Assembly: GCA_035937155.1 (NCBI GenBank)
Contig: DASYVJ010000004.1
Coordinates: 1-64,000, forward strand
Direction of reading: 5' to 3'
Length of the DNA: 64,000 nucleotides
Origin: Palsa-870 sp035937155
GTDB taxonomy: Bacteria > Chloroflexota > Dormibacteria > Dormibacterales > Dormibacteraceae
The position numbers and the translations under genes were made by a program. Below are positions 8,761 through 16,656 of this stretch, piece after piece. Each line of letters begins with the position of its first letter. Position 1 is the first letter of the stretch. A model generated the notes under the pieces. It saw only the letters and a program-made list of their open reading frames with translations. It made no database searches and had not been told where the DNA came from.

Positions 8761-9540
8761 ATGCCTAGTCGGGTCTCGTTGCTTAGCGTTGCTGCTGCGT
8801 TCCTCACCGCCTGCGGGAGCAGTGGAGCGACAGCATCGACATCGCCGTCACCCACACCGTTGAGCGGCCCAATCTCGGCCCTGGCGGCGGCGTCGCTCAC
8901 CGACTCCTTTAACGCACTTGGCACAGCGTTTAAGGCAGCCAACCCTGCGGTCACCGTGAAGTTCAGCTTTGCGGGCACACCAACCCTGGTGACGCAGATC
9001 GAGCAGGGTGCGCCGGCTGACGTGTTCGCCTCCGCCGACACAGCGAACATGGACAAGTTGAAGGGCGATGGCTTCACCACCGGCACGTCTCAGGTGTTCG
9101 CCCGCAACAAGCTGACGATCGTGGTGGCCCCCGGGAATCCAAAAGGCATTTCCGGGCTGGCCGATCTCGCCAAACCAGGCGTCATCTACATCACCGAGGG
9201 ACCCATGGTGCCTGCCGGGAAATATGCCCTCCAGGCCCTCGCGATGGCGGGTGTCAAGGTCACTCCGAAGAGCCTCGAAACCGATGTCAAGTCGGTCGTC
9301 AGCAAGATTGAGCTCGGCGAGGCCGATGCCGGAATCGTCTATACGACGGACGTCAAAGCGGCCGGCAGCAAGGTGCAGGGCGTCCCCATCCCAGATGCCT
9401 ACAACGTGATTGCGACATATCCGATCGTGGCGGTAAAGGCCGGCACCAACTCGGCCGTCGCCAATGCTTTCATCGCCTACGTTCTGTCCGCGGCGGGTCA
9501 GTCGACGTTGCAGTCCTTCGGCTTCCTCTCGGCCTCCTGA
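8761..9540 (+). CDS. modA: ModA, molybdate-binding lipoprotein of the ABC importer
   Basis: This is the periplasmic/extracellular substrate-binding protein for molybdate or tungstate. A short signal peptide ends in a lipobox (FLTAC, Cys18), followed by a Ser/Thr/Pro linker. The mature domain begins with ISALAAASLTDSFNALGTAF, the ModA first strand with oxyanion-binding serines. It contains KFSFAGTPTLVTQIEQGAPADVFASAD and GVIYITEGPMVPAGKYALQAL, and ends with IVAVKAGTNSAVANAFIAYVLS. At 259 residues it is normal length. A G-run lies just before the ATG, 11 bp after the regulator stop, so it is in operon with the regulator and modBC. Confidence 0.95.
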   Translation: MPSRVSLLSVAAAFLTACGSSGATASTSPSPTPLSGPISALAAASLTDSFNALGTAFKAANPAVTVKFSFAGTPTLVTQIEQGAPADVFASADTANMDKLKGDGFTTGTSQVFARNKLTIVVAPGNPKGISGLADLAKPGVIYITEGPMVPAGKYALQALAMAGVKVTPKSLETDVKSVVSKIELGEADAGIVYTTDVKAAGSKVQGVPIPDAYNVIATYPIVAVKAGTNSAVANAFIAYVLSAAGQSTLQSFGFLSAS

Positions 9541-9575
9541 TCGCCGCGCGACGAGAGCGCGTCCCGATCGTTGTC

Positions 9576-10331
9576 GTGGCTCTGGCGGCGGTCGGGGCGG
9601 CATTCTTCATCGTGCCGCTGCTCGGCCTCATCGTCCGGTCGCCGTGGCACGACGCGGTTGCTGCGCTCACTGCGCCTGAAACTGTCGAAGCGCTCAAGCT
9701 GTCGCTTGTCGCCTCTTTGTCCGCGACCGGTGTTGGGTTGATTCTTGGTGTGCCGCTGGCCTGGGTCTATGCGCGCGTGGAGTTTCCGGGACGCGATTTG
9801 CTCCGTGCGTTGACCACCCTGCCGATGGTTCTTCCCCCGGTCGTAGGCGGCATTGCCCTTCTGCTGGCCTTCGGCAGGCGCGGCCTGCTCGGATCTTGGC
9901 TCGACAGCACGTTTGGCATCACGCTCCCATTCACGACAGCGGGAGTTGTCATGGCGGAGACGTTCGTGGCCATGCCGTTTCTCATCCTCACGGTGGAAGC
10001 GGGCCTTCGGTCGATGGATCGTCGCTACGAGGAAGCCGCTCGTACGTTGGGCGCAAGCCGCTGGCGTGTGTTCACCCGAGTCACGCTGCCCCTCATCGGG
10101 CCGTCTCTGTTCGCGGGTGCGGTGCTGTGCTGGGCACGGGCCCTGGGTGAGTTCGGCGCCACGATCACCTTCGCCGGTAACTTTCCAGGCGTCACGCAGA
10201 CGATGCCGCTTGCGGTCTACCTGCTCCTGGAGACAAACCAGGAGGCGTCATTCATCCTCAGCCTGGTTCTGCTGCTTATTTCGTTGTTGGTTTTGGTTGG
10301 ACTCAGGCACCGCTGGCTCGGCTCGGCGTGA
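9576..10331 (+). CDS. modB: ModB, molybdate ABC transporter permease
   Basis: This is the inner membrane permease with about five to six helices. The cytoplasmic EAA loop that docks on ModC is visible as RRYEEAARTLGASRWRVFTRVTLPLIGP. The frame is open upstream of the GTG at 9576 into the modA stop region, so the true start may be earlier and overlap modA. It overlaps modC by 4 nt (GTGA), indicating translational coupling. The product is about 251 residues, slightly longer than typical ModB. Confidence 0.94.
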   Translation: MALAAVGAAFFIVPLLGLIVRSPWHDAVAALTAPETVEALKLSLVASLSATGVGLILGVPLAWVYARVEFPGRDLLRALTTLPMVLPPVVGGIALLLAFGRRGLLGSWLDSTFGITLPFTTAGVVMAETFVAMPFLILTVEAGLRSMDRRYEEAARTLGASRWRVFTRVTLPLIGPSLFAGAVLCWARALGEFGATITFAGNFPGVTQTMPLAVYLLLETNQEASFILSLVLLLISLLVLVGLRHRWLGSA

Positions 10332-11380
10332 GCCTTGAAGCCTCCATCAGGCTCACGCTTGGGCCACTCGACCTCGACATGGAACTCACCATCGGGGAGG
10401 GCGAGGTGGTCGCGCTGCTCGGCCCGAACGGAGCCGGGAAGACGACTCTTCTGCGGGCCCTAGCAGGCCTTGTTCCAGTTAGCTCAGGTCACGTCAGCCT
10501 CGATGGGCACGTGCTCGAAGACGCCGCCACAGGTCAATACGTCCCGACGGAGCGGCGGCCGATCGGGTTTGTGTTTCAGGACTATCTCCTCTTTCCGCAC
10601 CTCAGCGTCCAGGACAACGTCGCCTTCGGTCTGCGTTCGCGCGGGATGCCACGCGGGGCGGCGACGGAAAAGGCAATCCAGTGGTTGGACCGCGTTGGGT
10701 TGAAAAGCTACTCGCGAGCAAAGCCGGGCGAGCTGTCGGGAGGTCAACGCCAGCGAGTGGCGCTGGCCCGCGCCCTCGCGCCCGACCCGCGCCTGCTCCT
10801 GCTCGACGAGCCCCTGGCAGCGCTAGACGTCACCACGCGGGCCGAGGTCCGTCGCGATCTGAAACGCCACCTCGCATCGTTTCACGGCATCCGGCTGGTC
10901 GTGACCCATGACCCACTCGAGGCGGTGGCGCTCGCCGATCGGTTGATCGTCATGGAGCAGGGTCACCTGGTGCAAACGGGAATGCCGGCCGAGGTCACCG
11001 AACGCCCAAGGTCGCCGTATGTCGCCGACCTCGTTGGCGTCAACCTGCTTAAGGGAGAAGCGGATCATGGATCGGTGCGGATGCCGGGTGGGCAGGTGAT
11101 CGCGGCGGCCGGCGCGGAGTCGGGCGAGGTGTTCGCTGTAATTCACCCCCGCGCGATCGCCATTCATAGGAGCCACCCCGAAGGCAGTCCGCGCAACGTG
11201 TGGCGGGGTCGAGCAAGCAACATCGAGCTCATGGGCAACCGGGTTCGCGTTCGGATCGACGGCGAGGTCCCTTTGGTGGCTGAGGTGACGCCTTCAGCGC
11301 TGAAAGAGCTGGAGCTGGTCGAGGGCGGGGAAGTCTGGCTCTCCTTCAAAGCAACCGACGTGGGGGTTTATCCCGCTTGA
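10328..11380 (+). CDS. modC: ModC, molybdate ABC transporter ATPase with C-terminal TOBE domain
   Basis: The ABC ATPase domain shows Walker A GPNGAGKT (about residues 35-42), a Q-loop in FVFQDYLLFPHL, the signature LSGGQRQRVALARAL, Walker B LLLLDEPLAALD and the switch histidine in VVTHD. A TOBE/Mop-type regulatory domain of about 100 residues follows (RGRASNIELMGNRVRVRIDG), which binds oxyanion and may limit uptake. It starts with a GTG overlapping modB by 4 nt. At 350 residues it is a normal ModC. Confidence 0.95.
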   Translation: MSLEASIRLTLGPLDLDMELTIGEGEVVALLGPNGAGKTTLLRALAGLVPVSSGHVSLDGHVLEDAATGQYVPTERRPIGFVFQDYLLFPHLSVQDNVAFGLRSRGMPRGAATEKAIQWLDRVGLKSYSRAKPGELSGGQRQRVALARALAPDPRLLLLDEPLAALDVTTRAEVRRDLKRHLASFHGIRLVVTHDPLEAVALADRLIVMEQGHLVQTGMPAEVTERPRSPYVADLVGVNLLKGEADHGSVRMPGGQVIAAAGAESGEVFAVIHPRAIAIHRSHPEGSPRNVWRGRASNIELMGNRVRVRIDGEVPLVAEVTPSALKELELVEGGEVWLSFKATDVGVYPA

Positions 11381-11420
11381 CGACTAACTGCAGTCCATCA
11401 AAACACCAGGAGGAGACACC

Positions 11421-11624
11421 GTGGAAATAAGCGCTCGCAACCAGCTCAAAGGTCAGATCGTTCGCGTTAAGTCAGGCGCTGTCATGGCCGAAGTCGAGGT
11501 TAAAGTCAAGGCAGGCAAGGTTGTGGCGGCCATTACCGACGGGTCGCTCAAGCGGCTGAAGCTCAAGGCGGGTGACAAGGTCACGGTGATCATCAAAGCA
11601 ACGGAAGTCCTAATCGGGAAGTAG
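11421..11624 (+). CDS. mop: Molbindin: single Mop-domain molybdate storage protein
   Basis: The 67-residue protein consists of one Mop/TOBE domain. SARNQLKGQIVRVKSGAVMAEVEV is the canonical N-terminal signature, and the C-terminus ends ITDGSLKRLKLKAGDKVTVIIKATEVLIGK. Such proteins form hexamers that bind molybdate or tungstate at subunit interfaces and buffer the cytoplasmic pool. A good ribosome binding site (AGGAGG) precedes the GTG start at 11421. It lies 40 bp after modC and is the third gene here carrying a Mop-type fold. Confidence 0.93.
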   Translation: MEISARNQLKGQIVRVKSGAVMAEVEVKVKAGKVVAAITDGSLKRLKLKAGDKVTVIIKATEVLIGK

Positions 11625-11650
11625 GGCAATGTCGTGGCGGAGTTGACAGC

Positions 11651-12151
11651 GTGAGCAGCATCCGACCTTGCCGTGATGACGACCGCACAGCAATTCTCGC
11701 GATCGTCAACGCCGCGGCGGAGGCATATCGCAGCGTGATCCCAGCCGATCGCTGGCACGAGCCATACATGCCATCGGCCGAGCTCGACGGCGAGATGGAT
11801 GCCGGGGTCGCGTTTTGGGGCAAAGAGGCGGAGGGCGCGCTGGTCGGAGTGATGGGAATTCAGCCGGTGCGCGACGTCGATCTGATCCGCCATGCGTACG
11901 TCCTACCGGGCTATCAGCGCCACGGCGTCGGCGGTGCGCTGATCGAGCATCTGCGGCGACTGAGCGACCGACGCATGCTGGTCGGCACCTGGGCCGCCGC
12001 CGACTGGGCGATCAGCTTCTACCGCCGCCACGGCTTCGAACTGGTAACACCCGAGCGCAAAAACGTGCTGCTGAAGACCTATTGGACGATTCCGGACCGC
12101 CAGATCGAGACCTCCGTGGTGCTGGCCAATCCGCCGCTCGATCAGGGCTAG
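11651..12151 (+). CDS. GNAT family N-acetyltransferase
   Basis: This is a 166-residue GNAT with RPCRDDDRTAILAIVNAAAEAYR at the N-terminus, acetyl-CoA motif A in AYVLPGYQRHGVGGALIEHL, and AISFYRRHGFELV, the usual C-terminal motif B. Many close family members carry a similar C-terminal KNVLLKTYWTIPDRQIETSVVL tail. Substrate is unknown. Its stop shares CTAG with the stop of the convergent regulator gene (4 nt overlap). It lies 26 bp after molbindin and could be read through from the molybdate operon. Confidence 0.88.
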   Translation: MSSIRPCRDDDRTAILAIVNAAAEAYRSVIPADRWHEPYMPSAELDGEMDAGVAFWGKEAEGALVGVMGIQPVRDVDLIRHAYVLPGYQRHGVGGALIEHLRRLSDRRMLVGTWAAADWAISFYRRHGFELVTPERKNVLLKTYWTIPDRQIETSVVLANPPLDQG

Positions 12152-15100
12152 CCCTCCCAGTTGACTTCGGCCGCTTCGACAGGCTCCTTGATGCCTTTGA
12201 GCACAAACTTCTGCAGCCCGGCGAGACTGCGGCCTCCCGCTTCGAGCGCCTCACGCGAAGCAATGATCGTGTCGGCGGCGGCAGCAGCACACAGTCGCGC
12301 CGCGCGATGCACCGCAGCTCCTCTGAGCGACGACCCGCTGGTCTGAACTTCCCCAAAATGGATCCCGATCCGCACCTGCGGGGCGTAACCATGGAGGCGC
12401 CGGTGAGTCACCAGACGCCGTTGGATGGTGATGGCGCACTCGATAGCGTCCGCGGCCGAGTCGAACGCGACAAAGAATCCATCACCCGCGTGGTCCACCT
12501 CGTGCCCCCGGCGCTCGAGAAAGGAGCGGCGCAGCTCCGCGTCCAGCCATGCACTCAGGTCACGCCACGCCGCATCGCCGATCGCTTCCACCAGGCTGGT
12601 CGAGCCGGACAGGTCGGTGAACATCAGCGCCTTGCGAGTACCGGCTGGACGCAATTGGGCCGACAGCATTGTTCGCAGCTCTTCTCGCGACCGGATCTCG
12701 AGCTTGTCGTAGACATGGCGCAGGTGATATTCAACGGTCTTCGGGCTGAGGTACAGCCTCGCGGCCGCCTCGCGCGTGGTGGTGCCCTCCGCCAATGTGA
12801 GCGCGACTTGTAGCTCCTGCGGCGTCAGCTGCTGGCGGGAGCTGTCATCGCGGACGCGTGCGGTTTCTCCACTCGCCTGGAGCTCTGTCATCGCCCGCTC
12901 GGCCCAGAGCACCGCGCCAAGCTGGTCAAACGCCTTTAGGGCCGCACGCAGCTGTTGCCGCGCGTCGACACGCCGCCGCGAACGTCGCAGGCGCTCGCCG
13001 TAGTAGAGCTGCGTCCGCGCCCGCTCAAAGATGTCGGGTGTGTCCTGGTGATGGCGGAGAGCCGACTCATATTCCTCGGCAAATCTGTCGTCACCGGCCA
13101 CCAGCGCCCTGGCCCTCGCGGCGCGCGCCAGCGCGAACGGCTGGCCTTTAGCCTCGGCAGATGACTGGTAACGAGTGGCGGCCTCGCGCGCTTCTGCGAT
13201 CCGCCCAAGCCGAACCAACGAGTCGACGATGTCGGGAAGCGGCGAAAGGTCCGGGTCGTTGATGGAAATCGACGTCAGCAATGTCTCGCAGGACATGAAG
13301 TGACGAAGTGCAGCATCGGGATGGCCAAGACCCAGTTCGAGCTGGCCGAGCGCGATCATCGACCACCCTTTGTAGAGTCCCATGCCGTACTGGTCCGCGA
13401 GGTCCATGGCTTCGCCTGCGTGCGCGCGACACTCATCCGTCCTGCCCTCGAGCGCGTCGAGCCACGCCAGTCCTGCCATTGAGGCCGCAAGCCTGGTGAA
13501 TTGCGTGGTCTCGAGCGCGATCCTCGCGCCCTCCTCGTAGTTGGCGCGTGCGAGCGGCCAGCGATCAGTGGCGGCCGCGTCGCGACCCAGCATGAACAGC
13601 AGCGCGGGAAGCGCCGCGGTGGGCGCATGCTCGCGCGCCTGGTCGAGGGCCTCGTCCAGCAGGTCGCGCCCGGCCTCCGCCTCGCGGAGGAACAGGCCTG
13701 CGAAGCACGCGCACATCAGCACCAGGGGGTCGGCGCTGTCAACCGACACCAAATTGAACAGCTCCACGCTTGTATGCAGGTGCTTGGGCCCATCCGAGCC
13801 ATAACCGGCGAGGATCACGAGGGTGCCATAAGCTACGTGAGCGAACACCGCAAACTCCGCGGGATCATCGGGCCGCAACAATCCAATCGCCTTGCGCGCG
13901 GCCGCCAGCATGTCGGATGGCTGGCCGGCGCCGAAAGTCGACAGCACAGCGTCAGCAAGGATGCGAATGGCCTTTAGGCGGTCGACCTTCTCAATCGCTT
14001 CCGCGGCCCCCTCCAGCATTCGGTAACCCTCGGCCACTGAACCGCGTCGCATAGCGATCTGGCCGCTGAGGTTGTCGATGTCCACTCGTAGCTCCAGGTC
14101 TTGGGCGAGGCTCCGAGCCGCACCGAGCAGATCGACCGCCTCTTCCGCCCGCCCGCCAAGCCAGGCGTTATCAGCGGCGTTGAACAATCTCGCGGCGCGC
14201 GGCTCGAGCGCTTCGGTGAGGCGCGCCGATTCCAACCACGCGCTCGCTGCCGCGGCGTACCCCGAACTCTCGTGAGCCCGTCGCGCCGCACCTTCTAGCG
14301 CGGTTGCCGCCTCCGCATCCCAGCCACTGGCGGCCGCCGCGAGGTGCCAGGCCCGGCGATCGACGTCATCTGGGCCGGTCATTACCCTCGCCAACACCTT
14401 GTGAGCCGCTCGGCGATCACCCGGCGCTGCGGAGTGATAGATCGCGGCGCGGGCAAGCGGATGTGCGAACTCGACCCGGTCCCCGCGTTGGGTGACCAGT
14501 CCTCGGGCCGCCTCCGCTTCCTCGACATCTCCTGGCTTGAGCCCCAGCGCAGCCGCCGCACGCTGCACCAGGCCCAGCTCCGGAGTTCCTGAGGCCGCCA
14601 TCACGAGGAGCACATTTCTCGCGCTTTCCGACAGCCCGTCCGCCCGCCGTAGGTAGGCGCGCTCGACGCTGGTCGCAATCGGAAGGTTGTCGTGTGGTGC
14701 TGCGGACATTCGCGGTGCTTCATGCCCCAGCTCGAGCAGTGCGAGCGGGTTCCCGCCAGTCGCGTCCAGCATCCATTGCGCCACGTCCGGCGAAACCCGT
14801 GCTGCGGCGCCCTGCTCCAGGAGCGTGATCGCAGAGGCCTGATCGAGGCCTCCCACCTTGAGCTCGGGAAGCCCGGCCGAAATGAGGGGTGACGTTTCGC
14901 CCTCACGAATGGCTATGACGATTGCAATCGGGTCGGCGATCAGCCTGCGAGCGGCGAAGGCGATCGCCTCCGACGATGCGCGATCGAGCCACTGAGCGTC
15001 GTCCACCGTGATCAACAGAGGCGCCTCCTCCGCGAAAGCGGAAATGAGGCCGAGGGCAGCTGCACCGATGATCAGGCGGTCGGCTTCGATGCGCGGGCCA

Positions 15101-15393
15101 AGTCCAAGCGAGGATCTCAGCGCCGCCGCGTGGATGGGGGGCAGACGATCGAGCAATCCGAGGGTCGGATGGAGCAGCTCGTGCAGGCCGGCAAACGGCA
15201 CATCGGCTTCGAATTCCACTCCGCGCGCCGCCAGGACTCGCATCGAGGCTGCCTGGCTCACGGCGTACTCAAGCAGCGCCGTCTTGCCGATACCAGGCTC
15301 CCCACGAATGAGCACTCGTGAGCTCTTCCCAAGCCTGGCGGCAGCCAGCGCCTGGTCGATGGCGAGCAGCTCCGCCTCCCGACCCAGCAGCAT
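12148..15393 (-). CDS. Giant regulator: AAA ATPase, TPR-like region, LuxR HTH and C-terminal class III cyclase
   Basis: The 1081-residue protein has four parts. (1) A STAND/AAA ATPase: Walker A GEPGIGKT at 31-38, Walker B LLITVDDAQW at 126-135. (2) A long helical repeat region, about 330-850. (3) A LuxR-type HTH at about 856-910 (LTPQELQVALTLAEGTTTREAA...SPKTVEYHLRHVYDKL). (4) A class III nucleotide cyclase domain at about 920-1081 with metal aspartates Asp927 (MFTDLSGST) and Asp971 (HAGDGFF). The usual catalytic Asn position reads His in AAVHRAARLC, so activity is uncertain. Position of the cyclase after the HTH is unusual, since LAL-type regulators normally end with the HTH. Divergent from the methyltransferase gene, it may control that gene. 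Confidence 0.88.
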   Translation of the reverse strand: MLLGREAELLAIDQALAAARLGKSSRVLIRGEPGIGKTALLEYAVSQAASMRVLAARGVEFEADVPFAGLHELLHPTLGLLDRLPPIHAAALRSSLGLGPRIEADRLIIGAAALGLISAFAEEAPLLITVDDAQWLDRASSEAIAFAARRLIADPIAIVIAIREGETSPLISAGLPELKVGGLDQASAITLLEQGAAARVSPDVAQWMLDATGGNPLALLELGHEAPRMSAAPHDNLPIATSVERAYLRRADGLSESARNVLLVMAASGTPELGLVQRAAAALGLKPGDVEEAEAARGLVTQRGDRVEFAHPLARAAIYHSAAPGDRRAAHKVLARVMTGPDDVDRRAWHLAAAASGWDAEAATALEGAARRAHESSGYAAAASAWLESARLTEALEPRAARLFNAADNAWLGGRAEEAVDLLGAARSLAQDLELRVDIDNLSGQIAMRRGSVAEGYRMLEGAAEAIEKVDRLKAIRILADAVLSTFGAGQPSDMLAAARKAIGLLRPDDPAEFAVFAHVAYGTLVILAGYGSDGPKHLHTSVELFNLVSVDSADPLVLMCACFAGLFLREAEAGRDLLDEALDQAREHAPTAALPALLFMLGRDAAATDRWPLARANYEEGARIALETTQFTRLAASMAGLAWLDALEGRTDECRAHAGEAMDLADQYGMGLYKGWSMIALGQLELGLGHPDAALRHFMSCETLLTSISINDPDLSPLPDIVDSLVRLGRIAEAREAATRYQSSAEAKGQPFALARAARARALVAGDDRFAEEYESALRHHQDTPDIFERARTQLYYGERLRRSRRRVDARQQLRAALKAFDQLGAVLWAERAMTELQASGETARVRDDSSRQQLTPQELQVALTLAEGTTTREAAARLYLSPKTVEYHLRHVYDKLEIRSREELRTMLSAQLRPAGTRKALMFTDLSGSTSLVEAIGDAAWRDLSAWLDAELRRSFLERRGHEVDHAGDGFFVAFDSAADAIECAITIQRRLVTHRRLHGYAPQVRIGIHFGEVQTSGSSLRGAAVHRAARLCAAAAADTIIASREALEAGGRSLAGLQKFVLKGIKEPVEAAEVNWEG

Positions 15394-15501
15394 CGGCCTA
15401 GTGTCTCGCTTCGGGGGCCCGACAACTAGGTGGGGTCCCTGATGCGACCGCCGGCTGTCCGCTCCTACCTTCGGAGCATCTCAACTTTGGAGGTAGGTCA
15501 A

Positions 15502-16575
15502 ATGGCAGTTCAGACGCCGGCAATCGACATGGACAAGCTCAACGCCTTTATGGGCCAGGTGGTCGGGGAGCTTGGAGCGACGGTCAACGCGGGTTTGATC
15601 GTCATCGGCGATCGTCTTGGCCTGTACAAGGCGATGGCGGATTCCGGTCCCATCACCTCGGCTCAGCTGGCCGAGAAGACGGGCACAGCGGAGCGATATG
15701 TCCGCGAATGGCTCAATGCCCAGGCAGCAGGCGGATTCGTCGAGTACAACCCCGAGACCCAGCGCTATCTGCTGCCGGTCGAGCAGGCCTTTGCACTCGC
15801 CAACGAGGACAGCCCAGCCTTCGTCTGCGGAGCCTTCGAGCTGGCCACGTCAACCTTGAAGTCAGGGCCAGAGATCGAATCGGCCTTCCGGAGTGGCGCG
15901 GGCTTCGGGTGGCACCAGCACGATCCAGGGGTGGCGACCGGCTGTGAGCGCTTCTTCCAGCCAGGCTACAACGCGAACCTCGTGTCCACGTGGCTGCCCG
16001 CACTGGAAGGAGTGGGGGCAAAGCTGGGCGTTGGCGCCAAGGTCGCCGATGTGGGCTGTGGCCTCGGAGCCTCGACCCGGCTGATGGCGCAGGCCTACCC
16101 CCGTTCACGATTCACGGGTTTCGACTACCACTCGGAGTCGATCGAGCTCGCGCGACGGAAGGCAAAGGACGCCGGCCTGCAAGATCGAGCAACTTTCGAA
16201 GTGGCCAAGGCCGCAGCCTTTCCGGGGAGCGGCTACGACCTGGTCGCAATGTTCGACTGCCTGCATGACATGGGAGACCCCGTAGGAGCCGCGCGCCACG
16301 TCCGCAAGGCGCTGGCTCCCGACGGCACGTGGCTGATCGTCGAGCCGATCGCGGGAGATCGCGTCGAGCAGAATCTCAACCCTGTCGGACGTACCTACTA
16401 CGCGTTCTCCACGTTTCTCTGCACGCCGAACTCGCTTTCCCAAGATGTCGGATTGGCGCTGGGCGCCCAGGCCGGCGAAGCTCGCATCCGCGACGTGGCG
16501 ACGGCGGGCGGTTTCACCCGGTTCCGGAGGGTCGCCGAGACGCCGTTCAACGCAGTTTATGAGGCGCGACCGTAG
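15502..16575 (+). CDS. SAM-dependent methyltransferase with N-terminal winged-helix domain
   Basis: The ATG at 15502 follows GGAGGTAGGTCAA; 24 residues of open frame upstream are excluded. The N-terminal 100 residues form a winged-helix dimerisation domain like Rv2258c-type methyltransferases (LGLYKAMADSGPITSAQLAEKTGTAERYVREWL). The class I Rossmann domain follows, with motif I VADVGCGLGASTRLMAQAYP and FDYHSESIELARRKA. DCLHDMGDPVGAARHVRKAL supplies motif II/III. At 357 residues it matches such enzymes, which methylate small molecules. It is divergent from the LuxR-cyclase regulator and 81 bp upstream of the hydrolase-glycosyltransferase fusion, with which it may share a pathway. Confidence 0.88.
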   Translation: MAVQTPAIDMDKLNAFMGQVVGELGATVNAGLIVIGDRLGLYKAMADSGPITSAQLAEKTGTAERYVREWLNAQAAGGFVEYNPETQRYLLPVEQAFALANEDSPAFVCGAFELATSTLKSGPEIESAFRSGAGFGWHQHDPGVATGCERFFQPGYNANLVSTWLPALEGVGAKLGVGAKVADVGCGLGASTRLMAQAYPRSRFTGFDYHSESIELARRKAKDAGLQDRATFEVAKAAAFPGSGYDLVAMFDCLHDMGDPVGAARHVRKALAPDGTWLIVEPIAGDRVEQNLNPVGRTYYAFSTFLCTPNSLSQDVGLALGAQAGEARIRDVATAGGFTRFRRVAETPFNAVYEARP

Positions 16576-16656
16576 CTCGATGGACAGGGGAGGCGGGCGC
16601 CGACGCGCTCGCCTCCAACTCCATCGCAACGAGCACAAAATGAGCCGGAGGAAGGA

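Noticed and set aside
11815..12813. 332-residue plus-strand frame
   Set aside because: It is antisense to the cyclase and HTH part of the LuxR regulator and has low-complexity Arg/Pro composition.
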